From Eutrigla gurnardus (Eukaryota > Chordata > Actinopteri > Perciformes > Triglidae), in contig OY741285.1 in assembly GCA_963514095.1 (NCBI GenBank), positions 17,675,320 to 17,739,319 on the forward strand: a stretch of 64,000 bases of DNA, in the 5' to 3' direction. The notes below the pieces were generated by a model. That model saw nothing but the letters and a program-made list of their open reading frames with translations. It did not search any database and was not told the origin of the DNA. The position numbers were made by a program, and so were the translations under genes. Below are positions 1-11,748 of the stretch, in pieces (the first letter of the stretch is position 1; each line of letters begins with the position of its first letter).

Positions 1-36
1 TGGTACAGTCATAATTCTATTCCACAGCAGTTTTGT

Positions 37-42
37 TTTATT
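37..42 (-). terminator. Poly(A) signal AATAAA of the marchf10-like gene
   Basis: On the minus strand AATAAA lies about 22 nt past the stop codon at 65-67. A canonical hexamer this close to the stop implies a very short 3' UTR. It supports 65-177 as a true terminal exon rather than a stray repeat fragment. The cleavage site would fall near or just beyond the window's left edge. Confidence 0.55.
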
Positions 43-64
43 TAATTTAAGTCGTGGGGAGAAA

Positions 65-177
65 CTATCTGTATATCAGCCGCTGCGCTTCCCTGCAATA
101 ATCGTCGAGTAGATTGGGGTCCAGTGTCAGCCTCCCCTTACACAGTTCACATCTTTTGGCAGTATGAAGTCTTGACC
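65..177 (-). CDS. marchf10: Terminal coding exon of a MARCHF10/MARCHF7-type RING-CH E3 ubiquitin ligase
   Basis: Read on minus, this exon follows a TTTTTCAG acceptor. It completes a split Gly codon and encodes 36 residues and a stop (TAG at 65-67). It contains CELC, the last Cys pair of a RING-CH (variant RING, C4HC3) domain, followed by KGRLTLD and a short tail ending LIYR. MARCHF7/10 proteins have the same order: a long KKW helix, a linker ending in Ser-Gly, then C-E-L/M-C-K. These proteins are E3 ligases that recruit E2 enzymes through the RING-CH fold. The tail is much shorter than in mammalian MARCHF7/10, so either this lineage has lost the C-terminal segment or an alternative splice form extends further. 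MARCHF10 is preferred over MARCHF7 because the gene diverges from tanc2. Confidence 0.85.
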
Positions 178-255
178 CTGAAAAATGTGGATACGTTATG
201 CCTTAACATGCTAATCACGATCACCAAATACAAATACCACCAGCTACACACTCAC

Positions 256-333
256 CTGACTCTATTCTCGCCTTGATCCATTTTTTCAGGCAGTCGAGGT
301 GAATTAACCGCAGACTCCCCGAGCACAGGCACG
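256..333 (-). CDS. marchf10: Penultimate exon of the marchf10-like gene, core of the RING-CH domain
   Basis: This 78-nt exon on minus is bounded by a CTCACATCAG acceptor and a CAG|GTGAGT donor. It begins with the last two bases of a codon and ends with the first base of the next, which joins exactly to the exon at 65-177 across a 78-bp intron. It encodes CLCSGSL, then HLDC, then LKKWIKARIES. These are the middle ligands (CxC and HxxC) of a C4HC3 RING-CH finger and the Trp-containing helix typical of MARCH proteins. Conserved motifs, splice sites and phase agreement together make this one of the two best-supported coding features in the window. The first CxxC of the domain must lie upstream (higher coordinates) and was not found. 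Confidence 0.87.
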
Positions 334-366
334 CTGATGTGAGAGGGTTGGTTGGTGAACTGTTGG

Positions 367-369
<3 letters not shown>

Positions 370-401
<32 letters not shown>
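370..401. repeat. (AT)n microsatellite
   Basis: About 16 uninterrupted AT units lie in the intron just upstream of the RING-CH core exon. Confidence 0.95.
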
Positions 402-402
<1 letters not shown>

Positions 403-498
403 AAATCCTAAAAATAATCTCCTAGAAACAACCTAACTATCTATTTATCACATGATCACCTTTGTTTGGGACTGCACACAATCTCTTGACTGACTGAC

Positions 499-1080
499 CT
501 TGACTGGGCTGCTTCACATCCTTGAATGTGTTCCTGCTCTTTGAGGTCACTAAACCAGACCTCACGTCGTCCCCAGCTGTGTGAAGGCGAGCCCTCGTTG
601 GAGGACTGTCGTGTGTCGGTGGTACAGCGGTCCTCAGTGTGGACCAGAGTGGACTGACTGGCGGGAGCGCCTCCTGAGTGAAGACACCTTGCTTGTGCAT
701 GATGCTCTCCAGCTGCTTTGAAGCTGATGGCGATGGTGGCGTCTCTGCTGAATGCGAACCACCAAGCCCCTAGCGAGTCTGTCAGTGGTCGGTGGCGGCG
801 GTGGTGACATGCGAGGTCGCCATGTGTGCTCCAGGAGAGGACTGAGGCCTTGCCCATCAATCCCAACAGGGGAAACTGTTGATGCACCGAGCTGTGTGCT
901 GAAAGACTCCAGGCTGTGAGGAAGGCTAGGGTGTGTTTGACTGAGAAACACCCTCACTGTAGGTGTCCTGCCAGGAGGCGTCATCTGTCCTCCCCTCAGA
1001 TCCAGAGGACGGAGGTTCAGATGTGGACGTGATGGAAACGGAGCCCTCCTTAGTTTCAGCACTGCAGGGACGTCCACGGT
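499..1080 (-). other. Candidate upstream exon region of the marchf10-like gene, structure unresolved
   Basis: This stretch is GC-richer than its surroundings and has several open minus-strand frames rich in Ser, Thr and Pro, as expected for the disordered region of MARCHF7/10. Two donors fit the phase of the exon at 256-333. AAG|GTCAGT ends an exon at 499; ACGAC|GTGAGG ends one at 566 and would create a Pro before CLC, as in MARCH proteins. No single frame is open across the whole region. A Ser-rich frame at about 930-1110 is separated by stops from the frames at 499-760, so there is either an intron or decay. No CxxC that fits the RING-CH start is visible in any frame. I cannot choose exon boundaries from sequence alone. 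Confidence 0.3.
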
Positions 1081-3199
1081 CTACGATCCCCCCAATATGT
1101 GTGAAGATGTTTCATCTTGCATTTGCTCTTCAGGAAGCCTCTGCTTTGTGTTCGCTCGCTCGCCTCCTCATGGGCGGATCCATTTAATCCTCCGTCTGTC
1201 ACAAGCTCGGACGTATGCTTGTTGTGATACAGCACAGGGTGTACTGGGTAAGCTGAGTTTCAAAATATATCAAGGATATTGTCTTTCAACAGTTAATTGA
1301 ATAACGCTATAAATATAACGCAGAAATAATGGTAACAATGCATCTGCAGAAAACTTACATCTGGATGCTAGGGGGGCCTTTCCTCTGTGGGGGATCTTTG
1401 AAGTCGTTGCCAGCTCTGCAGTCATGCTCTGGGCGGCACCGGGGATGGCTTGCAGGCAGGACACCGAGCCATTACTGCATGGTCTCCCTGACTCAGATGA
1501 AGCACTTTTCCCAGAGCTGCAGTGGGTCGACTGCAGGTGGCGAGCAAAGAGGTTTTTGGAGTGTAAATCTACTTAAGAGGAGCATGGAATACTGCTATAA
1601 TTTCTAGTGTACATTGTGTTGCGGTTGTCACCTTTGAGGCCTTCCTTGCAGGCGACACAGCCTGCATGCCAGGAATCACACGTCTCCCTGCATCTCCCCC
1701 CTCTCTATCCAGACTTTGATCCTGATTCTCACGGAGGGAACAGAGGCAGTGAGACAGTTGATAGCAGGGAACGTTTCTTAAGTCGTCGAGCAACTGGCAG
1801 TATACCTGATGGTCCAGATTTGGTCGTTTCCTTTGCACCCAAAATGTATGCGGCTGAGGTTTGTCAAACACCCTGCCGCTCCCAGTTCTGTAGTGTGACA
1901 CTGAAAAGCAAAGTGGTTTACAGCGAGTGGGATACAACCACAACATCACAGATGACAGCCGGCCAAGAAGAACATTTCATGCTCAGGTGTGAAATAATCC
2001 TTGGGAAATCAAGGCAGCAGCATGGTAACACCTGTAATCTCTGCAGGTGTGTTGACTGTGTGCCAGGGGAATGATACAACCTCAGACTTACACTTATCCA
2101 CAAATTACTGCTTTTTTCTCCCCACACTGATCAAACAGTAGTGTCGAACATTAGAAATAGACAGAAAAAAACCGTTAAAAATGTTAAAAAATGCAATTAA
2201 TTGTGGATATACTCTTTTTTTTTCTCAGCAAAAACCGTGTTCTTTTGATCAATTTAATGCTACGGCTGATCAATTAAATTAATTGAATAAAACTTTCCAT
2301 TCAAAATAGACAACTAAGACACAACTTAAAACTGCAAATAAATCTAACAACTTTTTGGATTCAAATAAAGCTGTCAGGTGGAGTGAGAAGGCTAACGTTA
2401 CACATAACAACCCGTTATTATCATTAATTTTCATAATGTTGGCTTATTTAACGCCAGTTTAACCGTGTTGACTCACTCTTTTTAGACGGAAACGATGAAG
2501 GCAGTCACTGGACGGAGTGGAGATGACCGCTTCACCCCCACTGTGCGGTTTTAATGTCCAAATTACACGTTTCCATGGAGATCCGCGTCCAGTGCAGCAT
2601 CAACTGAAATACAAGACGTATAGGAAAACGCTTTATTGACATTATGAATACTAACAATACACACGCCATCATTGTATACATTCAGTCACTTTTTGGACTT
2701 GAATAAAACATTATATGTGTAAAACTGATCACAATATGTAAAAATAATAAAGCACAATAAACCTGAGGGTGAAAACGATAACATGAGCATGATATAATAC
2801 AATTGAATTAATTCATTCAAAGTCATTGATTATGTAATATATAAAATAAACATATTAAGACTCAAACTTATCAACACTTAAAATAAATAATGTGAAACTG
2901 AGGTCTTTAATGAAGAAGAATGTGTCTCCTACAATGCATTACTGAGTTTTATTTGTCCCAAGATAGTTTGTATGGCTGTCTCTCCAGCTGTTGCTATGCT
3001 TACTGTTGCTATACTGTGAATTAATTGAGCTTTGAATCAGCCTTCATGCTATCATCATATTGTTAACTGTCTTACACACAAAAGGCTAAAGTTAATAAAG
3101 TATTATTTATTAAATAAATATTGAATACTAAGCAATGACTTGCAAGACAAAAATGTTTCCCAAATGGCCAACTGCAAGTATTAGACATGTCAGAGTTGG

Positions 3200-3202
<3 letters not shown>

Positions 3203-3249
<47 letters not shown>
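3203..3249. repeat. (AAT)n trinucleotide microsatellite
   Basis: About 15 perfect TAA/AAT units occur here. They are followed by imperfect ACAATAACAATAATC and a segment resembling the TATTTATAGAGCA tails of teleost retroposons, so the repeat may mark an old retroposon end. Confidence 0.95.
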
Positions 3250-3250
<1 letters not shown>

Positions 3251-3989
3251 AATAACAATAATCATAACTGTATTTATAGAGCAAGTGCTAAAAGTGAGTG
3301 AGAAAATAAAATACCAAATTGAATGCTTTGCTTCTATGCTTTCCCATGAAAGTAAAAACGAGACAACATCACACATACAGCTGAGGAGCCAGAGATCCGG
3401 TAGATTAGCAGAGGATCCAGGGGCCAGGCTTCATTGAGTCACCCTCTGGCTCCCTGCGACTCTACTGATCTCCCCGCAATTTTGTGTTAGGCCCCATTAA
3501 TCTCACCTCCGCTGGCTGCCTCTTAAAGGCAGAGTGGGCTGCACTCACCTTCACTGTTTTCATTATATACATTCAGACAGGGGGAAAGTATATGGTAAGG
3601 CAGAGGTAGAGAAATCTCTGACAGGATTTGATTCAATGCCAGTGGAAGCATTGCGAGAGAGTGGGGGGGGGCTCAACCACTAGGCTATCTGTGACCATCT
3701 CGTCCATCACACTCACTGACAGACCACACAGCCAGAACCCTGCACCACAGTTTCCAGGGCCTCCCTCAGGTATTTCTCATTACTGGTTTGAAGAGGGGGG
3801 AAGCTTTTTAAAGTACAAACATGTCCGACAACTGATGGATACATTTAGTTATGTGTCGCTTAGAAGCCATGTGATGTATGATGCTGCATGCATGTCTTAA
3901 TCCTGTCAAATGTGGCTGGTACAAATCAGAGGTGAGCAACTTAAACCTATTGACCCCGGGTCTCTTTATAGAGGGGACTGCAAGGAAGG

Positions 3990-3991
<2 letters not shown>

Positions 3992-4060
<69 letters not shown>
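3992..4060. repeat. (CT)n microsatellite, ~69 bp
   Basis: A perfect CT run of about 34 units gives a pure homopyrimidine/homopurine tract. Confidence 0.95.
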
Positions 4061-4063
<3 letters not shown>

Positions 4064-4375
4064 TCTGCTTACTGTTTGCGAATTAATCCCATGATAAGAG
4101 AATAAGTAGATTACAGCTAATGCCAGATAAGCACATTATCATTCACTCAGCACTAATGTGGTGGTAAATAAAAACTAAACAAAGGTATTTATGTCCACCA
4201 GTCATTATAACAACAAAAACAACATTAGCTACTATTACTATACAACACCAAATGCAGTTGGAACCCAAGGGCCTGGGCTGCACCAGATTTCTGCCTAAAA
4301 GCCCGTTAAGGCTTGCCCCTGGGTGATGTTGGGACTTTGAAATTGTGTTGACTCTAGAAATTTTGAGCATATTCT

Positions 4376-4459
4376 AGTCCTGCTCAATGTGTTAAGTGTC
4401 CTGAGATGACTTCTGTTGTGATTTGACACTATAAATACAATTGAATTGAATTGAATTGA
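4376..4459 (+). mobile_element. 3' tail of a teleost retroposon (SINE/LINE end)
   Basis: The sequence reads CTCAATGTGTTAAGTGTCCTG (split here only by its continuation), then a GATGACTTCTG block, a CACTATAAATA block and three or more TTGAA units. This resembles the common fish retroposon ending in which a conserved 3' end runs into a short TTGAA tandem tail. The 5' part of the insertion (about 4260 on) is too diverged to bound. The family is inferred from memory of such tails. Confidence 0.45.
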
Positions 4460-4819
4460 ACATTATGAATCAATACAAATTGTTCTCGAAAAAGATTTAA
4501 GTGTTCCCTTTAAGATGATCCTTTACAGCAAGACTTTAAATTGGTAAATTGGTTTAATTTGCATGCGATTAATTTCAGCCCATGTAACATCCCTGATTGT
4601 AATTCTGCAATATGAGGCCTGTAATTTGATTGACGGATTGAGGAAGAGGTCAGATAATGTCCGACACCCGCCGACCTCTTCTCATCCATCAGTTCAAATG
4701 TCGGGTGCCATCACGGTCTGCACGGGAGACGAATCGACGTTTGATTGGCATTGACCCCGTTCCTCTGGAATAATTATGAATGATTTAGGTATTAGTGCCT
4801 TCTTTCGCCATAAATAATT

Positions 4820-5515
4820 CATTAGTCCCGCCTCCCCCCAGTGTGCGTTTGTGCTGGCCTGTTCAGCTGCGTAAAGCTACTCAGAGAAAACAACTATCAA
4901 CACCGGAAATACGGTGGCGATGACGACAAAAACGCAACACACCAGAGAGTACATTTATTTATGTTGTGTTCAAGTGCATTTTTAAGTATCTTTTGTCTTC
5001 ACGCCAGGGTTAGGGTAACCATTACTGTATTAATTGTGTTTTAATTTGAAAGTAACACCGGAAGTATCATACATGATGGATTCGTGTGACTTGACACAGC
5101 GCTAGGCAGGTCAGTATTCCATGTTGCGGCGCTGCGTGGCACTGGGCACCGACCGGCTCCGACTGCACCACACGCACGCACTCACACACGCATGACGTTT
5201 GTTGTGAATGGCCCCGACACTTGGCACATTTGGCGGGCGAGAAGTAGCCGTCAGTTCCGGCGCCGCTACCTGCTGCTGCGGACCGCGCTCCCGCCGCGCA
5301 GTACACCCGTCGGGTGTAGCTTTTGCCGTGACAGTCTTCCGCGCTCGGACCGAATGTAGACGCCTCGATCGACGCGCTGCTTTTTCTCGCTGCAAGCTAT
5401 TTCAGACCAGACTGGCAACGTGCAGGGCGCTCGGCTGATTCGGATTCGGAGGAGCCGCACGGAGCGCTGCAGCAGACACGGAGCCGGAGCCGCCGCCGCC
5501 GCAGAGGAGGCACGG
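4820..5515 (+). promoter_or_regulatory. CpG-rich promoter region of the plus-strand tanc2-like gene
   Basis: CpG density and GC content rise sharply at about 5090-5520 compared with the AT-rich flanks. Visible motifs are a GC-box-like CCCGCCTCC near 4829, an ETS-type ACCGGAAGT at 5057-5065, and an E2F-like TTTGGCGGG at 5229-5237. There is no clear TATA box at a useful distance. The region ends in GCC-repeat-rich sequence typical of vertebrate 5' UTRs, followed by a good splice donor at 5570. The pattern fits a CpG-island promoter with dispersed starts. Assignment to tanc2 is inferred from strand and position. Confidence 0.55.
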
Positions 5516-5569
5516 ATGTGATGCTCAAAAAAACTGGCCTGAAAAACAAAGGTTCAAGTCTAGGAAAAG
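5400..5569 (+). other. tanc2: Candidate first exon (5' UTR) of tanc2, with upstream AUGs
   Basis: A GC-rich 5'-UTR-like segment ends at AAAAG|GTAATC. It contains ATGTGATG at 5516-5523, where a start-stop element (ATG TGA) overlaps a second ATG. The second frame (MLKKTGLKNKGS and on) stays open to the donor at 5569 and leaves one base of the next codon. I do not recognise this short peptide as a protein start. If it is spliced to the exon at 41611 it becomes an upstream ORF that ends just after the tanc2 start. The transcription start is not resolved, so the left boundary is arbitrary. It could instead belong to another transcript. Confidence 0.45.
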
Positions 5570-5656
5570 GTAATCAATTCTTCTTTTGTACAGCAACTTC
5601 TACTCCTTCTTCTTCATTTTAAACTGTGCTTGATGTTTTACATCCAGTAGACTACA

Positions 5657-5657
<1 letters not shown>

Positions 5658-5746
<89 letters not shown>
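5658..5746. repeat. (GT)n microsatellite, ~89 bp
   Basis: A perfect GT/TG run lies about 90 bp downstream of the proposed first-exon donor. The Cys-Val open frame across it is a repeat artefact. Confidence 0.95.
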
Positions 5747-5749
<3 letters not shown>

Positions 5750-7550
5750 AGGTGTAGGGCTCCTGCAGCAAGCCAATCTATAACCTATAATGCCTGTGTG
5801 TTGCCGCTGCTCATAAAGCCCGGCCAGCCAGCTAAGCCAATAAACACCTCCCAGTAGTGTTTAATGAGATCGACTTAGCTGCTCCTTTTTACACTATGAC
5901 AACCTTTTTTCTTTTTAATCACCAGAGAGCAACATGTGCAATGCATTCTCACGACTTTTACTGAGCACCATACGCTCATTCATACGTGTCTTTAGATGAT
6001 ATGAAAATAGTGTAACCTGTATTCAAAGCAGTTCAGTCTCAGGGTATACAAGGGGGAGGAGGGGTGGGGGATTTGCCCACCCAGACAACAAGCTGTCCAT
6101 GAAGTGTGGAGGTTTATATGGAAGAAGCTGTTCTTACTTGTTCAGTGGCTCCGGGCCAGTACCTAGCTCAGTCTACACAGCCTATTATCTGACATCTGGT
6201 CCTTCTCCACAGCGTCTTATGTGCTAATAGTATGTTTCAACAAAGGCTGTTAATCCATGTAATGCCTGTTGTTTGGAAGGGGGAAAACGCTTATTTCCCT
6301 TACGATCTCCATTCACCACTTTATATGGCGGACGGTTGCTTTGGATGTGGAATATTATGGGATGTGAAAACCTTGGAGGTTTTTTAGGTTTGTTCAGGAT
6401 TTAACAATGTGCAAATTTGTAAGATGTCAAAACTGTCACAGAAAATAAATGTTTTTTAGGGCACAATTTGCACACACTGTTGAGTCGCAAACTATCGAGA
6501 CCGAGAGTTTATCAGGAAAAATAGGACGGCAGACGGGTAAGATTTGGGCCCCAGACAGTATTCATGGTTTTTGTATGAGGCTGGAGATGACTGCTATCTC
6601 GCTGTACTTTTTTAAAATTTGAGTTCCAGGCTGTCAGCTCGACTTGGCGCAGATAAAAGACAAGCCATCCTCAAAGCGTTCTCTCGTCACATCAATAACA
6701 TGCGCTAGTTTTGCTCTTGCTTCCCTTCTCCCCCTGACTCCTGAGTTCACTGTGAGGAGGTTTTCCATTATGAAATCATGATGTTTTGCTCTTTGTCTTT
6801 CAGTGCTTATCGCGCTCTCTCCTCGGGTGGGGGGGTAGTGACAAGGCCTGTTTTTCCACAGTCCAAGCCAAATGCAGCCTCACAACGACAGGTCAAAGGT
6901 CAAAACGAAAAGATTCTGCGGCAGCAAATGGGCCGGGTTAATTCTCTGCAACTCAAGGTGACAGAAAACAGCCTTTGTTTTCACGCTGTACTTTAGAAAT
7001 GCACGGTGTGAATAAAACATGCCTCAAGTCTTTGAGTGAAACCTGCTGCTAAAAACTCAACTCAGATAAATGCACCAGATGAAACGTGGTTTTATAATGT
7101 TAATAATGCTGAGAGTTAAATCAATTATGCATGCCCATTCGACATTGTCAGAAATACATTTAGCAGAGAACTGTTTGCAGCTCAGTGGGGAATCCTTAAG
7201 AGACATATTCCAGTCTATATTTTCTTCCACTGGGTATCTGTTGGGTACATGTAGAAACGTCCAAGTAACTTCAATGCAACGACCACTGTTTAGGTCGTCC
7301 ACCACAGTTCAATCATTGCTCGCCCAATGCTAACTGTAGCGTCGGATCACAAAGCTTCATGTTCGACAGGAATTTTACCGAAAAACCTTCCAAGTGTCAT
7401 TCCAGAGGGCAGTTTAACGTGGAGGTGGGCCTGTCACCACAATAAACAATATTATTGTCATTTTAAGGACCATTTTATGCTCATGATAATTCATTATAAT
7501 TATGAAAGTGCATCCTTTCTAAGAGCGATGGACTTTTAATTGTTAAAATG

Positions 7551-7742
7551 TTAAAATGATCAAGGTCATGTCCATATGGTATGATACGTTTATAACTTAA
7601 AATGATCAAGGTCATGTCCATATATGGTATGATAAGTCAATAACATAAAATGAACGCAGCCATGTCCATATATTTCATATGATGGGTTGAAAACGTAAAA
7701 ATAGTAGAGGTCATGTCCATCTCTTGTACGATAATTCAGTAA
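7551..7742. repeat. Minisatellite, four copies of a ~47-50-bp unit
   Basis: Four degenerate tandem units each carry a TAAAATGATCAAGG-like start, a GTCATGTCCATAT core, a TATGATA block and an ending near ATAAC. Core matches begin near 7565, 7611, 7660 and 7710. The last unit is the most diverged. Confidence 0.8.
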
Positions 7743-7779
7743 CGTTACTATTGTGAGGCCTAACTGGAGGACTTGTTGG

Positions 7780-7780
<1 letters not shown>

Positions 7781-7850
<70 letters not shown>
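7781..7850. repeat. (CA)n microsatellite, 70 bp
   Basis: This is a perfect CA run 40 bp after the minisatellite at 7551-7742. Confidence 0.95.
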
Positions 7851-7853
<3 letters not shown>

Positions 7854-10516
7854 TTGCCAGTTTCTCCACTAATAATAATTTAGATAGAACAGAATGTAAT
7901 AATTAGACTTCTCCAGAAAAGCTCTTGCTTGATCATCATGGCTACCTCTCATTTGACCAAATCCCACTCCTGAAAGCACATTCTTGTCGTGCAGGTCACT
8001 GTAAGTAATTCTGGGAAATGTAGACGATGGCTGATGTAAATCACGAGTGGACAAGGCAGGCTGAGGCAAAGTTGCTACATTAGAAAGGCTTATCATGGCA
8101 CTTGGCCATAAAATGATAAAAAAGATAGATTGATGTTGCACAATATTGTTAAAGCTTTGCTTTGAAGCGTCACAGCAGTGGTTTACAGTCAGTTTTATAC
8201 CAGTAACAAACATATGACACCCGCACTTTGTATTCTCTGAAGTGGTTGGAGTTAATGAAGAGGTTTCTAAGCACACAAGAGGGTTTGACGGCTTCTCCAG
8301 ACATGAAAAAAGTCTGCTGTTTAATGAGGCTAACGGCTCTCTCGGTGTGCATCCGTGGCCAAGCCAGACTGGGTGTTGCTTTTTTAAAGCTTATCAGCTC
8401 TGAAAACGTGAGATTGTTTCCCGTACGGGAATAAAGGTGTCGTCCTCGGGGATGTTTTGATTCATACCCCTGAGCGCTGAGGGGAAATGGCTCATTTTAT
8501 AGTGTTTCAATCAGGAAAGCAGTTAAAAATGCTCTTTTTAGCTTTATATGTATGTGTGCATGCTGCAGCATGAATAGTGCAATCATGACTTTGGAAGAAA
8601 ATGCAGTGGAAAGGGAATTCAAATTGATAATTCGGTCATAGTTTATTTCCTTTCCTGGCGAGAAGCTCAATTCTAAGCCCCAAGCGTGGGCAAGGCAGTC
8701 ATATTACAAATGCGAGGCGATGGAACCACAGCAATAGCATCACATGGAGTATATTCAGTAGAAATCCAGCCGGACCACAGGAACACCAGCAGCGGTGAGA
8801 AGGCCGTGGATAAATATATTTGCGATCGTATGTAAAATGCTCTGAAATTGCCTTGTTTGGAAGAGACAACGATGCACTGACTCCTTTAATGAGGGGACGG
8901 ATTCTCCCAAGACATGTCCCCCATTTCCGTGTGGCCCTTTGATTATGTCATAATGATGCGAGAGGGAAAAAAAGAGCCTCATTCTTTCTTGTTAGTGAAT
9001 GGAAACGGAGGTAAGCTGGACAGTTTCATCTTGGCTTTTTTTCAGCGGCGGGAGTAATGCTGTGGTTCACTGCTGCTCATTGATGGTACATTGAGACTGT
9101 TCCTTTCCTACTTGTACCGCATCGCCTTTTGACTAGATGTGGATGTTGAAGTTCGCGGTGGTGCTACAGTACAGCCTCAGACAGTTGAGTGTTCAGGGGT
9201 GTATCATTTGGCACCAACACCACTTCCTATAGCTTTTCTGTGGCTTTGTTATAAGTGCTTTCATTACAACAAAACCGCCAAAACAATGTGGCAGTATTTT
9301 GAACAAATGCCGTTTGTATGGGAAAGTCTGTTATTTAAAAAAAATACTGTTTTGTATTACATGTACATGCTGTTGCATGTTGCTCTTCAAAGGAGTTGGA
9401 TATCCACCTTAAAGAATCCGGCAGCTCGACCAAAAAAATGGCAGGATCAAAGTGCTTCTGTGTTTTCGTTTGCTACGTACGAGGGAGGCTGTTATCATAT
9501 GCAGGCCTACTTACAGTTTCATAACAATAAAAGGAAGCACTGCATCAATATATTATAACTTGAGGTTTGGGATTCTTTTACTTAATATTTAAAGTCATTC
9601 TGTGCTTCACAGCGTTGCATCTTGTATATCTGACAGAAGCATGTGTTCAGTTGCCGTGAGTCGTTGCTCACACGTCATTATAGCAGTAGTGTTGTAACTT
9701 TACCAGTGGAGAGCTCCCACTGGGCAGCAGCGACTCCTCCTCAGGCCAGGAGCAGAGCTTGGCCTCGCCTGGGGGCCGACACTGACACCACGCTGCTGGG
9801 GGCCCGGGGCCGTATTGCTGGGATGCGAACGTGAGAACCAGAACCAGGACTGAACTGCAGACTATCAGACCCTGCTGCAGTAAAATGAGAGATTTTCTAA
9901 AGGGATCCTGGTGCGAGGAACGACTCAGACTTTTATCCACAGGGACTGGCAAAATCAGCACAAAATGAATGTTCAAAGACTACATCTGATTTATAAAGCA
10001 TGCAGAAACCTCAGATTTGTACATGGACATTTTTGGGAGAAATTTAGGACAAGAACATTGGCGTAAATGAATGCATACATAACCTTAGATATGGCTCACT
10101 GTCGGGTGTGATGTGTCCAACACATCTACACGTGGAAAACATAAGAACATAATAAGACTGCGACGTCACCCCCACTACTAATAATCCTAATCATCATAAT
10201 CAGAATTGACTCGCAGGCACACTGTGTCTGAAGAACAAAGAGATTTGAGTGTTCTGTTGTCTTTAATGGTTAAGAATGATGCTGATGTACATAACATGTT
10301 CAAACTGACGTATGTGTGAACAGCTGAGACTAGAAGCCTGTTCTTGCTGAGCCTGGGAAGTCATTTCCCTTATTCTCTCTTAGTTTACGCTGACATATTT
10401 CATATTGGCAGTTACTGCTGTGACTGGAGGCTTTGGGCATATTGCTGCATTGCAGCTTGAATGAAATCAACTTAATCACTTCTCTGTGGACAAGTGGCAG
10501 TGTAACATGGATTCCC

Positions 10517-10650
<134 letters not shown>

Positions 10651-11606
10651 CTACACCTTAAATGACGTTACCTGATTCTGCCAAGATGGCGAGGCTGTTG
10701 GATAACAAAGGTTGGCTATGCGGCTGCATCCAGCCTGTCTGCCACTCAAACTTTCCTCCTGGGAGCCGAGGTCCCTGTTAGCCTATTAGGCAGCTGCTTG
10801 AGCCGACCCCAGCTGCTGATGGCAGATGAATGGCAGAGCATTCATCAGGCTAGAAAGCTCGAACAACAGCTAAGATATCAACAACCTTTGCAGTGTTGTC
10901 GGGAGCAACCGTTGACCTCGGCTACCACCCCTCCATTTTTTTACGCGCACTAGTTTTTAAACCCGCTCGCTGTTTTCCTCCTCCGTCTCCTTGTGTGTGC
11001 TAATCGGCCAAGTGTTGTGCTCATCCTGGCATCACTTTTAACAGATTAGCAGATTAGCTGCACGCTAGAATGCGTCCAGCACAAGACCAATAGGGTTACC
11101 AGCGTGTCATCTACTTAATGCTCGCGCGGCGACACTGCCGCCACTCAGGCTTTTTAAATGTGATCTGTGGGCCGGCGTGAAGTTGTCAATGAAACACTGG
11201 TGCTTTGTCATATCTAAATAGCTCCACTGTTCACCCGCCGTGTGTGTGTTTGTGTGTGTGTGGCGCACAGTTAGCAGTGGGAGATTGGCCTCCGCTCTCT
11301 GATGTGAAGTGCCTTTAATGGGTTAACTATAATTTGCCAGGCATGTCTGTGTCTGTAGAACATAGTGGACACGTTGTTAATAATACAGCTGCTTCCGCTG
11401 GCTTTTGTGTGCTAAAACAGGGTGTGACGATGAGTGTAGGAGTGTACAAGGAAAGGATTTGAAAAGTCGCGTTGTTTTGAGCCCGGGCCAACACTGTTTT
11501 CAATCATACCCTTTGTATTAAGGAACTGCAACAAAAAAAAGAACTGGAAAATAATACCAGTACAACAGCTGAAGAGTTCAGATCCAAACGTAACCCTTCC
11601 ATGTAA

Positions 11607-11690
11607 TAGAGTTGTTCCAATACCGATACCAGGATCGGAAAAGACCGATGCAGCCGAAATATGATGGGTATTGGCGAGAAAGCAAGTCTA
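11607..11690 (+). mobile_element. hAT element terminal fragment
   Basis: The segment starts TAGAGTTGTTCCAATACC and continues with GGATCGGAAA and GGTATTGGCGAG blocks. It aligns well by eye with the inverted end of the complete hAT insertion at 24300-24837. I found no partner end with a matching 8-bp duplication, so this looks like a decayed or solo end. A possible opposite hAT end (GTATCGG...ACATCCCTA) is at 13848-13873, but its terminus differs. Confidence 0.5.
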
Positions 11691-11710
11691 TGCAGCGAGC
11701 AGATGTCCCG

Positions 11711-11748
11711 TTATCATATCATTTATCATATCATTTATCATATCATTT
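11711..11748. repeat. Three copies of a 12-bp tandem unit
   Basis: TTTATCATATCA is repeated three times, directly after the hAT end fragment. Confidence 0.85.

Larger units (their letters stand above)
1100..4820. other. Intergenic or marchf10 5' region without a supportable gene
   Basis: This AT-rich stretch separates the marchf10-like exons from the tanc2 promoter. It holds an AAT repeat, a long CT repeat and a retroposon tail, listed separately. Frames on both strands at 1570-2100 reach 126-155 codons but show no recognisable domain and no convincing splice pair. The 5' exons and promoter of the minus-strand marchf10-like gene should lie here, but I cannot place them. Confidence 0.5.

Noticed and set aside
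1569..2074. Overlapping frames of 126 and 155 codons on opposite strands
   Set aside because: Neither shows a domain. The minus frame could be part of marchf10 but has no phase-consistent splice sites joining it to the known exons.
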